This document shows positions 8,684 to 18,408 of a stretch of 64,000 bases of DNA, in pieces. How positions within the stretch are numbered: the stretch's first letter is position 1; the number at the start of each line of letters is the position of its first letter. This DNA comes from Thermoactinomyces sp. DSM 45892 (GTDB lineage: Bacteria > Bacillota > Bacilli > Thermoactinomycetales > Thermoactinomycetaceae): contig NZ_FNPL01000007.1 in the NCBI RefSeq assembly GCF_900107305.1, positions 1-64,000 on the forward strand. Direction: 5' to 3'. The translations under genes were made by a program, and so were the position numbers. The notes below the pieces were generated by a model. It made no database searches, was not told the DNA's origin, and was given only the letters and a program-made list of their open reading frames with translations.

Positions 8684-10222
8684 GTGCCTGACAACAAAGA
8701 GCATGTAAGAATCGAGTCTGGTGAGAATCGCCAATTACAAGCACTACAATCAAACGCAATGGCTGTAAAGGCAGTGGCTGCGGCAGTGGAGTCTACAATT
8801 GGTCCTAAAGGTTTGGATACGATGCTAGTTAACGAGGCTGGAGACGTAATCATCACCAATGATGGCGTTACGATTTTAGATCGCATGGACGTGAGTCACC
8901 CAGCTGCGAAGATGATCGTCAATGTAGCGAAAGCGCAACAGGCTGAGGTAGGCGATGGAACCACAACGGCTACTCTCCTAGCCACAGCCATTGTGGATGA
9001 AGGTGTGAAACAGGTAGCCCGTGGTGTACCAGTAGTCAAAGTGATTGCGGGTATTCAGCGCGCGGTTCGATACGCCCTACATAAAATGAAAGAAAAAGCT
9101 CGTCCTATCAGGGAGCTAGAGGACGATTGGCTACAGCGCATCGCATTTACAGCGAGCCGTGAAAATGAGGATATTACAGTGGCTGTCATGGAAGCTGTTC
9201 ATCTAGTAGGGCGTGATAAGCTACTGGAAAACAATTTCAGGCTTTCGCAAGCTGTGGTGGCTCATCCGAGGGCAACAAGTGCTGTATTCTCAGGAATTCT
9301 TCTTAACAAAACGAGAGCGAATCTACAGATGCCAAGGTATCTAGAAAATGCTCACGTTCTTGTACTCGCTGATTCACTTGAACCCGAATGGGTAGATGAT
9401 GAGTCGCTCAGTACTGAAGCTGGCTTTAATAAACAAGAATACCTACGTAAGCAATTTCTTGCTGCTCTTGAATCTTTGATGGGACTGGGTGTAAAGTTAA
9501 TTGTTACCTCAAGAGGATTAGATTCACTAGCTGAGGATATTTTGACCGATTCTGGAATAATGGTTATTCAGAGAGTGGTACCAGATGAGCTTCAAAAAGT
9601 AGCTGAACATACAAATGCTAAGATATTAAAGCGCAATGGCCTCTATAAGCCTATAGAGGAAATTAAGTCCTATCTAGGTCTTGCCGAAGAAGTAGAAGAT
9701 AACGATGTATTAGAAAGAGTCCGCATCAGTAGTAGCAAAGGAAAGCCATTTGCCACTATTCTGGTTAGTGCCGCTACCGATGAAGTAGTAGAAGAACGGG
9801 AGCGAATTACGAAAGATGCCGCTTCTGCTGTGCAAGCTGCTGTTCGAGGGGGCTATCTACCTGGTGGTGGAGCACTTGAACTCTCCCTAGCAAGAGACGT
9901 AGAAAAGTTTCGCGAAACCGTACAGGGAATGGAACGATTTGGTGTGGGTGTTGTCTCAGAGGCATTGCTAAGACCGATGACACAAGTAGTTGCCAACGCT
10001 GGATTTAACCCATTAGAAAAAATCGAAATGGTAAAGGCATTGCAACTCAAGAGAGAATCAGATTCCCTAGGTATTGACTGCGATCGTGGTGTCGTGGTAG
10101 ACATGGTCGAGATGGGTGTAGTAGACCCATTACTAATTAAGTTCCATGCATTAGGAGCGGCTGGTGAAGTAGCCACAGCCATATTGCGAATTCATTCGAT
10201 TGTTCGGATGAAGAATTACTAG
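8684..10222 (+). CDS. Group III (archaeal-type, thermosome-like) chaperonin
   Basis: This is a TCP-1/thermosome-type chaperonin, not GroEL. It has IGPKGLDTML near residue 40, the nucleotide-site NDGVTIL (Asp60) and GDGTTTA (Asp91), the GGGA hinge motif, and the thermosome-like C-terminal block GVVVDMVEMGVVDPL. The apical domain keeps a segment around WVDDESLSTEAGFNKQEYLR where Group II proteins carry the built-in lid, so a GroES partner is not expected. At 512 aa it is slightly shorter than archaeal subunits. Such bacterial Group III chaperonins, known from Carboxydothermus and some other Firmicutes, lie in the dnaK operon, exactly as here. GTG start with AAGGAAG upstream. Heat regulation through CIRCE is inferred. 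Confidence 0.93.
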   Translation: MPDNKEHVRIESGENRQLQALQSNAMAVKAVAAAVESTIGPKGLDTMLVNEAGDVIITNDGVTILDRMDVSHPAAKMIVNVAKAQQAEVGDGTTTATLLATAIVDEGVKQVARGVPVVKVIAGIQRAVRYALHKMKEKARPIRELEDDWLQRIAFTASRENEDITVAVMEAVHLVGRDKLLENNFRLSQAVVAHPRATSAVFSGILLNKTRANLQMPRYLENAHVLVLADSLEPEWVDDESLSTEAGFNKQEYLRKQFLAALESLMGLGVKLIVTSRGLDSLAEDILTDSGIMVIQRVVPDELQKVAEHTNAKILKRNGLYKPIEEIKSYLGLAEEVEDNDVLERVRISSSKGKPFATILVSAATDEVVEERERITKDAASAVQAAVRGGYLPGGGALELSLARDVEKFRETVQGMERFGVGVVSEALLRPMTQVVANAGFNPLEKIEMVKALQLKRESDSLGIDCDRGVVVDMVEMGVVDPLLIKFHALGAAGEVATAILRIHSIVRMKNY

Positions 10223-10237
10223 AAGAGGAGGGGGACT

Positions 10238-10816
10238 ATGTCAAAAGAGTATTTCGACCCTTCACAGGTAGAAAACACAACCCAAGAAGATGGAACAGAG
10301 GAATCTTCCGCCCAAGAGCAAGCACTGACGCCTGAAGAAGTGCTTTTAAACCAATTAGAGCAAGCTCAGGTTCAACTGGAGGAGTTACATCAAAAAGCAG
10401 AAGAGCATCAGCAAAACTATCTTCGTGCTCTTGCTGATTTAGAAAATTATCGTCGCCGTGCTCGTAAGGAGAAGGAAGATATACTCAAGTATGCAAGTGT
10501 TCCATTAGTTGAGTCACTCCTACCTGTGCTTGATAATTTCGAGCGAGCATTAGATGCTGCAGATGGAAATCAAGATGTAAAAGTATTACAAGAAGGAATT
10601 GAAATGGTGTATCGTCAATTCTTACAGGCTTTGTCCAAGTCAGGACTTACTCTCATCGAAGCTGTGGGCAAACCGTTTAATCCCCATGAACACAATGCTG
10701 TGATGCAAGTAGAGATGGATGAAGTAGAGCCAGGGACGATTGTAGAAGAGTTACAGTCAGGCTATAAATTTTCAGATCGGATCATTCGTCCTTCCATGGT
10801 GAAAGTTTCCCAATAA
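10238..10816 (+). CDS. grpE: nucleotide exchange factor GrpE
   Basis: GrpE promotes ADP release from DnaK. The protein has an acidic, disordered N-terminus (about residues 1-45), a long helix (LEQAQVQLEELHQKAEEHQQ and beyond), then the typical RALADLENYRRRARKE and PLVESLLPVLDNFERAL segments. It ends in the beta domain with GKPFNPHEHNAVMQVE and RPSMVKVS. The length, 192 aa, is normal. AGGAGGGGG precedes the ATG by a few bases. It lies 15 bases after the chaperonin gene and 35 before dnaK, so it is co-transcribed. Confidence 0.97.
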   Translation: MSKEYFDPSQVENTTQEDGTEESSAQEQALTPEEVLLNQLEQAQVQLEELHQKAEEHQQNYLRALADLENYRRRARKEKEDILKYASVPLVESLLPVLDNFERALDAADGNQDVKVLQEGIEMVYRQFLQALSKSGLTLIEAVGKPFNPHEHNAVMQVEMDEVEPGTIVEELQSGYKFSDRIIRPSMVKVSQ

Positions 10817-10851
10817 CGAAGGATCGAATGTAAAAATAGGAGGTTAATTAT

Positions 10852-12687
10852 ATGGCTAAAATTATCGGTATTGACCTAGGAACAACTAACTCTTGTGTAT
10901 CATTTATGGATGGGAATGAACCTGTTGTCATTCCAAATGAAGAAGGGGGCCGTACCACTCCTTCGATTGTCGGCTTTTCGAAAACGGGAGAGCGTTTGGT
11001 TGGGGATGCTGCAAAACGTCAAGCCATTACCAATCCAGACAACACCATTATGTCGATTAAGCGTTATATTGGAACGGATCATAAAACGACTGTAGACGGC
11101 AAAGATTACACCCCACAAGAAATCTCCGCTATGATTCTACAAAAATTAAAAGCAGATGCTGAGGCGTATCTAGGTGAATCTGTGACACAAGCAGTTATCA
11201 CCGTGCCTGCATATTTTAATGATAGTCAACGTCAAGCGACTAAAGATGCTGGTAAAATTGCTGGCCTTGAAGTACTTCGTATCATCAACGAGCCTACAGC
11301 TGCTGCGTTAGCATATGGCTTTGAGAAAAACGAAGATCAAACCATTCTTGTATTTGACCTAGGTGGCGGTACCTTTGACGTATCGATCTTATCTTTAGGT
11401 GATGGTGTGTTTGAAGTTCTTTCCACAAGTGGAGACAACAAGCTAGGTGGAGACGATTTTGACCAAGTGATAATCGATTACCTAAAAGAGCATTTCAAAA
11501 AAGACAATGGTATTGACCTTTCCCATAACAGCATGGCGATGCAACGTCTGAAAGATGAAGCCGAAAAAGCGAAGAAAGCACTTTCTGGTGTTTTAACAAC
11601 GACGATTTCGCTTCCATTCTTGACAATGGATGCAAACGGAGCTCCACTTCACTTAGAAGTTACGCTTACTCGTGCGAAGTTTGAGGAGCTTAGCTCTGCA
11701 TTGGTAGAGCGTACGATGGTGCCAACTCGCCGTGCACTACAAGATGCGAGTCTGACAGCGAAGGATATTGATAAAGTAATCCTCGTAGGTGGCTCTACTC
11801 GGATTCCAGCTGTACAAGAAGCAATCAAAAAGCTAATCGGTAAAGATCCATCAAAAGGTGTAAACCCTGATGAAGTAGTTGCGATGGGTGCGGCGATTCA
11901 AGGTGGCGTACTATCGGAAGACGTGACAGGAGTCGTTCTTCTCGACGTAACCCCTCTTTCACTCGGGATTGAAACATTAGGTGGCGTATTTACGAAGCTG
12001 ATTGATCGTAACACGACGATTCCAACGGAGAAATCTCAAGTATTTTCTACCGCTGCTGACAATCAAACTTCTGTAGACATCCATGTCTTACAAGGTGAAC
12101 GTCAAATGGCGAATGACAACAAAACACTCGGCCGTTTCCAATTGACAGGTATTCCACCAGCACCACGCGGCCTTCCACAAATTGAAGTAACCTTTAAAAT
12201 CGATGCAAATGGGATTGTAAACGTTGCTGCGAGTGATAAAGCAACTGGTAAATCTCAAAATATCACGATTCAATCCTCATCCGGATTATCTGATGAAGAG
12301 ATCGAGCGCATGGTACAGGATGCAGAACTTCATGCCGATGAAGATAAAAAGCGAAAAGAGCAAGTGGAAACCCTCAACAAAGCAGATCAGCTAATCTTTA
12401 CAGCTGAGAAGACTGTGAAAGAAATCGGAGATAAAGTCGAAGCCTCTCTTGTGGAAGAAGTAGAGAAAGCGAAAGAGGAATTAAAAGCAGTCTTGAGCAG
12501 TGAAGAGCAAGATCTCGCGAAGGTGGAAGCGGCAACGACTGCACTAGAAGAAAAAGTGCAAGCTCTTTCGATTAAACTTTACGAGCAACAAGCCCAAGAA
12601 GCCCAAGCTGCACAAGCAGAGCAAGAAGATGGAAAGAAAGAAGAGCCAAAGAAAAACGTTGTTGATGCTGAGTACGAAGAAATCTAG
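10852..12687 (+). CDS. dnaK: molecular chaperone DnaK (Hsp70)
   Basis: DnaK binds unfolded peptides in an ATP-driven cycle with DnaJ and GrpE. The ATPase domain begins [17 protein letters not shown] and contains [24 protein letters not shown] and [11 protein letters not shown]. It lacks the insert found in Gram-negative DnaK, as expected for Firmicutes. The substrate domain follows with [13 protein letters not shown], then a charged helical lid and the acidic tail VVDAEYEEI. The length is 611 aa. AGGAGG precedes the ATG. Confidence 0.99.
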   Translation: MAKIIGIDLGTTNSCVSFMDGNEPVVIPNEEGGRTTPSIVGFSKTGERLVGDAAKRQAITNPDNTIMSIKRYIGTDHKTTVDGKDYTPQEISAMILQKLKADAEAYLGESVTQAVITVPAYFNDSQRQATKDAGKIAGLEVLRIINEPTAAALAYGFEKNEDQTILVFDLGGGTFDVSILSLGDGVFEVLSTSGDNKLGGDDFDQVIIDYLKEHFKKDNGIDLSHNSMAMQRLKDEAEKAKKALSGVLTTTISLPFLTMDANGAPLHLEVTLTRAKFEELSSALVERTMVPTRRALQDASLTAKDIDKVILVGGSTRIPAVQEAIKKLIGKDPSKGVNPDEVVAMGAAIQGGVLSEDVTGVVLLDVTPLSLGIETLGGVFTKLIDRNTTIPTEKSQVFSTAADNQTSVDIHVLQGERQMANDNKTLGRFQLTGIPPAPRGLPQIEVTFKIDANGIVNVAASDKATGKSQNITIQSSSGLSDEEIERMVQDAELHADEDKKRKEQVETLNKADQLIFTAEKTVKEIGDKVEASLVEEVEKAKEELKAVLSSEEQDLAKVEAATTALEEKVQALSIKLYEQQAQEAQAAQAEQEDGKKEEPKKNVVDAEYEEI

Positions 12688-12719
12688 AACTTGAAATTCA
12701 AGGTGGGAGAGGTGACTTG

Positions 12720-13832
12720 GTGAGCAATCGTAACTTCTATGAAGTACTTGGAGTAGAAAAAGGTGCTTCAGATGATGACATTCGCAAGGCTTATAGGAAA
12801 CTTGCTCGTAAGTACCATCCTGACGTAAACAAAGAACCAGACGCTGAAGTAAAGTTTAAAGAAGTAAAAGATGCGTATGAAGTTCTGGGAGATCCTCAGA
12901 AACGTTCTAACTACGATCAATTTGGTACAGCGGAGCCAGGTGGTTTTGCTGGTGGAGGAGCAGGCTTCAATCAAGACTTTGGGTTTGGTGATATCTTTGA
13001 TATGTTTTTTGGTGGGGGAAGAAGGGCAAATCCTAACGCCCCTCGCCAAGGAGCAGATCAGGAAGTACGAATCCAAATTGAATTTAAAGATGCTGTATTT
13101 GGCAAAAGTGTGGATGTGCTTATTACGGCCCCAGATAATTGTGATGCTTGTCGTGGAACCGGTGCAAAAGAGGGTAGTGAGCCAGAAGTTTGTACAGCTT
13201 GTCATGGTAGCGGACAACAAGAAGTGGTTCAAAACACCCCATTTGGTCGTGTTGTAAACCGTCGAGTTTGTCAAAACTGTCAAGGTACGGGTAAAATCAT
13301 TCGCGAGAAGTGTGAACCATGTGCGGGTGCGGGTCGCGTTAAGAAAAAGCGGAAAATCCCTGTTAACATTCCTGCCGGGGTTAATGATGGAGATCAATTG
13401 CGGGCAGTAGGCGAAGGAGAACCAGGGGTAAACGGTGGTCCTCCTGGTGACTTATATGTAACGATCTTTGTGAAGAAACATGATTTCTTTACACGTGAAG
13501 GGTATGATCTCACCTGTGAAGTGCCGATTAGCTTTGCACAAGCGGCATTGGGAGATGAAATCGTAGTTCCAACATTAGATGGTCGTGCCAAATTGAAGAT
13601 TCCTGCTGGAACGCAAACGGGTACCGAATTCCGGATGCGAGGAAAAGGAGTACCGCACCATACTGGGGTTCAAGGAGATCTTCGTGTCATGGTGAAACTC
13701 ATTACCCCGACGAAATTAACAGATGATCAAAAGGCAGCGCTACGTGAATTTAATCGCCTTTGTGGTGAGTATATCCATGAGCAAAACGATAACTTTTTTG
13801 ATAAAATGAAAAAAGCATTTAAAAACGACTAA
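12720..13832 (+). CDS. dnaJ: chaperone protein DnaJ (Hsp40)
   Basis: DnaJ stimulates DnaK ATP hydrolysis and delivers substrates. The J domain has the catalytic HPD (residues 33-35), followed by a Gly/Phe-rich linker (about 70-105). Four CxxCxGxG zinc repeats follow ([32 protein letters not shown]), then two C-terminal beta domains. The GTG at 12720 gives [10 protein letters not shown], the usual start of the family; a TTG one codon earlier is also possible. It is the last gene of the CIRCE operon, and a terminator follows within ten bases of its stop. Confidence 0.98.
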   Translation: MSNRNFYEVLGVEKGASDDDIRKAYRKLARKYHPDVNKEPDAEVKFKEVKDAYEVLGDPQKRSNYDQFGTAEPGGFAGGGAGFNQDFGFGDIFDMFFGGGRRANPNAPRQGADQEVRIQIEFKDAVFGKSVDVLITAPDNCDACRGTGAKEGSEPEVCTACHGSGQQEVVQNTPFGRVVNRRVCQNCQGTGKIIREKCEPCAGAGRVKKKRKIPVNIPAGVNDGDQLRAVGEGEPGVNGGPPGDLYVTIFVKKHDFFTREGYDLTCEVPISFAQAALGDEIVVPTLDGRAKLKIPAGTQTGTEFRMRGKGVPHHTGVQGDLRVMVKLITPTKLTDDQKAALREFNRLCGEYIHEQNDNFFDKMKKAFKND

Positions 13833-13840
13833 AGGAGAAG

Positions 13841-13861
13841 CGGGCGATGTTGCCCGTTTTT
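13841..13861 (+). terminator. terminator of the hrcA-dnaJ operon
   Basis: CGGGC pairs with GCCCG around loop GATGTT and is followed by six T. A false upstream ATG of prmA (13847) lies in the loop, which supports the downstream TTG start. Confidence 0.8.
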
Positions 13862-13882
13862 CTGTATCTAGGGGGACCTAGC

Positions 13883-14821
13883 TTGAAATGGACGGAAGTG
13901 TGTGTGCATACAAATCATGAAGCGGTAGAAGCGATTAGCAATTTGTTGATTGAGTTAGGTGCAGATGGTGTATCAATCGAAGATTCCGAAGTGTTAACAC
14001 GGAACTGGACGAATCAATATGGAGAGATTATCGATTTAAATCCAGATGATTATCCAGTAGAAGGGGTACGAATCAAGACGTATTTGCCTGAGATGGTGTC
14101 GGGTGATGAGTTTATCAGTCAAGTAAAAGATGGATTACAAAATATGAAAAAGCTTGGTTTGGATATAGGGTTGGCAGAGGTTACAGGTAAGGAAGTGGAT
14201 GAAGATGACTGGGCAAATGAATGGAAGCAGTACTATAAGCCCATTCGAGTAACGGAGAAACTTACCATCAAGCCATTTTGGGAAGAATATACTCCAACTA
14301 GTGAAACGGAACAAATCATTGAACTAGACCCTGGCATGGCATTTGGGACCGGAACGCATCCGACCACAACGTTATCAATGAAACTAATGGAGAAATATCT
14401 ACATCCGAACGGTACGGTAGTGGATGTAGGATGTGGAAGTGGAATTTTAAGTATTGCGGCTGTTAAACTAGGAGCAAAACAAGCTCTAGCGCTCGATTTG
14501 GATCCCATTGCAGTGAAGAGTGCCAGTGAAAATGTAAAATTAAACGGCGTTCAAGAGATCGTTCATGTGGAAGAGGGCGATTTGCTAAAGGGGATGGGTG
14601 AACGTACGGATGTGGTAGTAGCCAATATCCTAGCTGAAATCATCGTATTGTTTACGCATGATTTGCCTCGTGTGCTAGTACCAGGTGGTATTTTTATTGG
14701 ATCTGGAATTATTGAAGAGAAAGCGGACCTCGTCATCCAGTCACTTAAAACCAACGGCCTTCAGGTATTGGAAACGGTTCACGAAGATGGTTGGGTAGCG
14801 ATCGCGGCGAAAAAATGGTAA
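13883..14821 (+). CDS. prmA: ribosomal protein L11 methyltransferase PrmA
   Basis: PrmA trimethylates lysines and the N-terminus of ribosomal protein L11 using S-adenosylmethionine. The N-terminal substrate domain begins LKWTEVCVHTNHEAVEAI. The class I methyltransferase fold carries LDPGMAFGTGTHPTT, VVDVGCGSGILSIAA and the NPPF-like VVANILAEII. TTG at 13883 is chosen because AGGGGGA is eight bases upstream; this gives 312 aa, the family length. prmA, rsmE and mtaB follow closely on one strand and are likely one operon after the dnaJ terminator. Confidence 0.95.
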   Translation: MKWTEVCVHTNHEAVEAISNLLIELGADGVSIEDSEVLTRNWTNQYGEIIDLNPDDYPVEGVRIKTYLPEMVSGDEFISQVKDGLQNMKKLGLDIGLAEVTGKEVDEDDWANEWKQYYKPIRVTEKLTIKPFWEEYTPTSETEQIIELDPGMAFGTGTHPTTTLSMKLMEKYLHPNGTVVDVGCGSGILSIAAVKLGAKQALALDLDPIAVKSASENVKLNGVQEIVHVEEGDLLKGMGERTDVVVANILAEIIVLFTHDLPRVLVPGGIFIGSGIIEEKADLVIQSLKTNGLQVLETVHEDGWVAIAAKKW

Positions 14822-14838
14822 ACTGGTAGGAGTTTTGT

Positions 14839-15573
14839 ATGCAAAGATACTTTATCGATCCAACACAAATCATGGATCAAACCATTCATATTACAGGTGA
14901 TGATGTTCATCACATAAAAAACGTGATGCGCTCTAAACCAGGAACTACGATCCTTGTAGCCGATGGGACAGGAGCCGAATACATCGCGGAAATAGAGAAC
15001 TACGACCCGGATCATGTATGTTGTCGTGTGATAGAGACGAGAAATGCACACGGCGAATCGCATACCCGTGTCACCATTGCTCAATCGATGCCTAAAGGGG
15101 ATAAGTTTGAGTTGATTCTGCAAAAAGGGACAGAGCTTGGAGCTAGTCGTTTTCTTCCCTTTCACTCCGAACGAACTGTGGTCAAGATTGAACCGAAGAA
15201 AGTAGCGAAAAAATGTGACCGTTGGCAAAAAATCTCCAAAGAAGCAGCGGAACAAGCGCATCGTGGACAAGTTCCCACTGTGGAGGCGCCGATCTCTTGG
15301 AAACAGCTATTACAACAAATGGAATCATTTTCAGGTACGGTTTGGATTGCTTATGAAAAAGGCGGTAAACCCTTGACACAAGCGATCTCTGGGACTCATG
15401 AGGATGAAATCATGGTGGTAATTGGTCCAGAAGGTGGCTTCTCGGAGAAGGAAATAAAGGAAGCAGAGCAGGCAGGGGCGATTCCTCTTTCTTTGGGAAA
15501 TCGCATTTTGCGTACAGAAACCGCTTCTCTAATGGTGCTTTCCTGTATCTTTTTTGCTCGTCATGAACTTTAG
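14839..15573 (+). CDS. rsmE: 16S rRNA (uracil(1498)-N(3))-methyltransferase RsmE
   Basis: RsmE methylates N3 of U1498 in 16S rRNA. It is a SPOUT-fold methyltransferase with an N-terminal PUA-like domain (MQRYFIDPTQ, HHIKNVMRSKPG) and the knotted C-terminal domain. The latter shows VIGPEGGFSEKEI and the LGNRILRTETA cofactor loop. The length, 244 aa, is normal. It starts 17 bases after prmA and is followed by mtaB 13 bases after its stop. Confidence 0.96.
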   Translation: MQRYFIDPTQIMDQTIHITGDDVHHIKNVMRSKPGTTILVADGTGAEYIAEIENYDPDHVCCRVIETRNAHGESHTRVTIAQSMPKGDKFELILQKGTELGASRFLPFHSERTVVKIEPKKVAKKCDRWQKISKEAAEQAHRGQVPTVEAPISWKQLLQQMESFSGTVWIAYEKGGKPLTQAISGTHEDEIMVVIGPEGGFSEKEIKEAEQAGAIPLSLGNRILRTETASLMVLSCIFFARHEL

Positions 15574-15586
15574 GGGGGTGAAACAA

Positions 15587-16936
15587 ATGAGTCGTGTTGC
15601 CTTTCATACATTAGGATGTAAGGTAAATTCCTATGAAACAGAGGCTATGTGGCAATTGTTTCAACAAGCTGGATATCAAAAAGTAGATTTTGAACAAGAG
15701 GCAGATGTTTATTTGATTAATACCTGTACCGTAACCAACACAGGTGATAAAAAGAGTCGACAAATGATTCGGCGCGCTGTTCGTCAAAACCCAGATGCTG
15801 TAATCGCTGTAACAGGTTGTTATGCGCAAACTTCCTCTGCAGAAGTAGCCGCCATCCCAGGTGTAGACATTGTTGTCGGAACACAAGGGCGTGATCAACT
15901 AGTGGGCTATGTCGACCAGTTCCGTCAAGAGCGACTGCCGATTAACGCTGTAGGAAATATTATGAAGCAACGTGAATATGAGGAATTAGAGGTTCCAACG
16001 TTTTCAGAACGCACTCGTGCTTCCTTGAAGATTCAAGAAGGATGTAACAACTTCTGTACCTTCTGTATTATTCCTTGGGCCAAGGGACTTTCACGTAGCC
16101 GAAAGCCAGAAAACGTACTCGTTCAAGCACAGCAGTTGGTAGAGGCGGGTTATAAAGAGATCGTATTAACTGGTATTCATACGGGTGGTTATGGCGATGA
16201 TTTTGAAGACTACAAACTGGCCGACCTACTATGGGATTTGGACCGGATCGAGGGACTGAAGCGAATTCGAATTAGCTCGATCGAAGCGAGCCAAGTAAAT
16301 GAAAGAGTGATCGAAGTCCTAAACGCATCCGAGAAAATGTGTCGTCATTTGCACATACCTTTGCAAGCAGGTGATAATGAAGTTTTAAAACGTATGCGCC
16401 GTAAATATACCGTAGAAGAATATCGAGAAACGATCCGCCGACTGCACAAGGCAATGCCAAACTTAGCGATTACCACAGATGTGATAGTTGGCTTCCCTGG
16501 TGAAACCGATGAACAATTTGAAAATGGACTTCGCTTTGTAGAGGAATTAGGGATGTATCAACTTCACGTCTTCCCATACTCTAAACGGACGGGCACTCCA
16601 GCCGCACGTATGACGGATCAAGTACCCGAGAATGTGAAAAATGAACGCGTTCGTCAATTTATCGAGCTTTCCAAACGTCTCCAACTACAATATGCTAAGC
16701 AATTTGTAGGAGATGTGCTTGAAGTAATCCCGGAGCGTCCATATAAAGAAGATCCAACCGGTGGCCTATATATGGGTTACGCCGATAATTATCTCCAAGT
16801 TGCCTTTCCTGCGACTGAAGAAATGGTAGGAAAAGTTTGTAAAGTGAAGATTGATCGGGCTGAATCCGATTACGTCTTTGGTTCTTTCGTCCGCATTATC
16901 GATGAAGTCCCACGCCCAGCCGTTTTATCGAACTAA
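15587..16936 (+). CDS. mtaB: tRNA t6A37 methylthiotransferase MtaB
   Basis: MtaB is a radical SAM enzyme that adds a methylthio group to t6A37 of tRNA, giving ms2t6A. It has an N-terminal UPF0004 domain with cluster cysteines (first at Cys11 in HTLGCKVNSYE). The radical SAM CNNFCTFC places cysteines at 153, 157 and 160, and a C-terminal TRAM domain binds tRNA. The ATG at 15587 follows AGGGGGGTGA. The length, 449 aa, matches YqeV of B. subtilis, which sits at the same place. Confidence 0.95.
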   Translation: MSRVAFHTLGCKVNSYETEAMWQLFQQAGYQKVDFEQEADVYLINTCTVTNTGDKKSRQMIRRAVRQNPDAVIAVTGCYAQTSSAEVAAIPGVDIVVGTQGRDQLVGYVDQFRQERLPINAVGNIMKQREYEELEVPTFSERTRASLKIQEGCNNFCTFCIIPWAKGLSRSRKPENVLVQAQQLVEAGYKEIVLTGIHTGGYGDDFEDYKLADLLWDLDRIEGLKRIRISSIEASQVNERVIEVLNASEKMCRHLHIPLQAGDNEVLKRMRRKYTVEEYRETIRRLHKAMPNLAITTDVIVGFPGETDEQFENGLRFVEELGMYQLHVFPYSKRTGTPAARMTDQVPENVKNERVRQFIELSKRLQLQYAKQFVGDVLEVIPERPYKEDPTGGLYMGYADNYLQVAFPATEEMVGKVCKVKIDRAESDYVFGSFVRIIDEVPRPAVLSN

Positions 16937-16982
16937 GGGGGTTCTCCCCACATCTTCGTATTCTGGGAAGCGAGGCAATGCC

Positions 16983-17414
16983 ATGCAAGAAATATCTGCT
17001 GGTGGTGTAGTGTATCGAGTGAATCAAGAGGGTTATCAAATTCTCTTGATTCACGATCTCTACGGGAAAATGACCCTACCTAAAGGGAAGCAAGAAGGCC
17101 TAGAGACTGAGGAAGAGAATGCCTTGCGGGAAGTGTTGGAAGAAACCAACATAAAAGGGCGGATCATCCAAAAACTACATACCGTTCACTATACCTATCA
17201 ACATCCTTCACATGGAGAAGTGGAGAAAACAGTACATTATTTCCTGATCGAAGCAATCGAAGGAGAAATCAAACCACAACTTGAAGAGATTCAGCATGTG
17301 GGATGGTACTCTGTAGAAGAAGCCTACTTGGCTCAAAAAGAAAAAGGTTACCCAAACAATCACATTATCTTTGATAAAGCTTATGATGCTTTACAACTGA
17401 ATAAAGGGGTTTAA
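16983..17414 (+). CDS. Nudix hydrolase
   Basis: This is a 143-aa Nudix-fold hydrolase. The Nudix box is complete: Gly, five residues, Glu, seven residues, REVLEE (about residues 36-58). Such enzymes cleave nucleoside diphosphates linked to another group; the substrate cannot be read from sequence. The start beginning [13 protein letters not shown] is typical of the family, with GAGG seven bases before ATG. It lies between mtaB and deoC, four bases before deoC, and could help sanitise or recycle nucleotides. Confidence 0.9.
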   Translation: MQEISAGGVVYRVNQEGYQILLIHDLYGKMTLPKGKQEGLETEEENALREVLEETNIKGRIIQKLHTVHYTYQHPSHGEVEKTVHYFLIEAIEGEIKPQLEEIQHVGWYSVEEAYLAQKEKGYPNNHIIFDKAYDALQLNKGV

Positions 17415-17418
17415 CGAA

Positions 17419-18090
17419 ATGGCACACAAAAACATCGCACGTATGATTGATCACACTTTATTAAAGCCAGATGCAACGAAGGATCAAATCCTTCAGCTCT
17501 GCAAAGAAGCGAGAGAACATGTATTTGCTTCCGTTTGTATTAATCCATATTGGATTAGCCTAGCAGCAAAAGAACTCTCCGGAACCGAAGTAAAAGTATG
17601 TACTGTAGTCGGATTTCCATTAGGTGCATCTACCAGTGAAGCAAAAGCATTTGAAACCAAAGATGCTATCGCAAAAGGTGCTGAAGAGATCGACATGGTT
17701 ATGAACATCGGAGCATTAAAGTCCGGTGATCTCGAAACCGTTGAACAAGATATCCGTGCTGTTGTAGAAGCGGCAAACGGCGTTCTCGTAAAAGTGATCT
17801 TAGAAACAGGCCTTCTCAGTGACGAAGAAATCGTACAAGCTTCCAAAGCTTCCAAAGCGGCTGGTGCTCACTTCGTCAAAACTTCAACCGGTTTTGGTTA
17901 CGGCGGTGCCACTGTTGAGGCGGTCCGTCTCATGCGTGAAACGGTCGGCCCTGAACTAGGCGTAAAAGCATCTGGCGGAGTTCGCGATCTTGCTGGAGCG
18001 GAATCCATCATCGCAGCCGGCGCCAACCGCATCGGAGCCAGCGCCAGCATTGCCATCGTCACTGGCGGTACAGGTACCGGAGCGTACTAA
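17419..18090 (+). CDS. deoC: deoxyribose-phosphate aldolase DeoC
   Basis: DeoC converts 2-deoxyribose-5-phosphate to acetaldehyde and glyceraldehyde-3-phosphate in deoxynucleoside breakdown. The TIM barrel shows [11 protein letters not shown] at the N-terminus, [15 protein letters not shown], the Schiff-base lysine in FVKTSTGFG, and [12 protein letters not shown] near the C-terminus. At 223 aa the length is typical. The gene follows the Nudix gene after four bases, so translation may be coupled. Cytidine deaminase is encoded further right in the window, in a separate unit. Confidence 0.97.
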   Translation: MAHKNIARMIDHTLLKPDATKDQILQLCKEAREHVFASVCINPYWISLAAKELSGTEVKVCTVVGFPLGASTSEAKAFETKDAIAKGAEEIDMVMNIGALKSGDLETVEQDIRAVVEAANGVLVKVILETGLLSDEEIVQASKASKAAGAHFVKTSTGFGYGGATVEAVRLMRETVGPELGVKASGGVRDLAGAESIIAAGANRIGASASIAIVTGGTGTGAY

Positions 18091-18108
18091 TACAAACAGC
18101 TGGCAAGG

Positions 18109-18134
18109 AAAAAAGAAAGCCACATAAGCTTTCT
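18109..18134 (-). terminator. terminator for yqeW (minus strand)
   Basis: AGAAAGC (18114-18120) pairs with GCTTTCT (18128-18134). On the minus strand the stem is followed by a T run (18109-18113). It lies between the convergent genes deoC and yqeW. Confidence 0.6.
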
Positions 18135-18408
18135 AGACAATTGAAATGAGTCTGGTTATTTTATTAGAAGATCTGTTCCATCTCTGAGATGGCATTGGCC
18201 TCAACCTTTTAGCATAGCCACCTACAGCATGGGCGTTTAGGGAATCTCTAAGCGCTCTTTGTGTATTTTCTGCTAACAGGGGCAAATGGATCTGACTACT
18301 ACGCTGAGTAGGCTTACTATTTAAACTGTGGCCAGATTCATTTGTCACGAGCCAGCTGTAAAGGCTTCCCAACTTATTCTTAATCTGTTGAAGATAGCTG
18401 TTTCCAAC
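18135..18408. other. gap without a supported gene
   Basis: The space between the convergent deoC and yqeW genes holds an open minus-strand frame of 79 codons. It has no ribosome site, begins at a TTG and has no recognisable product. I see no gene or RNA here. Confidence 0.5.

Noticed and set aside
12768-13397. 209-codon minus-strand frame opposite dnaJ
   Set aside because: Fully inside a strongly supported dnaJ on the other strand; cysteine/threonine-rich reading typical of an antisense shadow.
13847-13882. ATG-led upstream extension of prmA
   Set aside because: The ATG is in the loop of the dnaJ terminator; TTG at 13883 has the ribosome site and gives the family length.
18133-18372. 79-codon minus-strand frame between deoC and yqeW
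   Set aside because: Starts at TTG with no ribosome site and has no recognisable product; lies in a gap between convergent genes.
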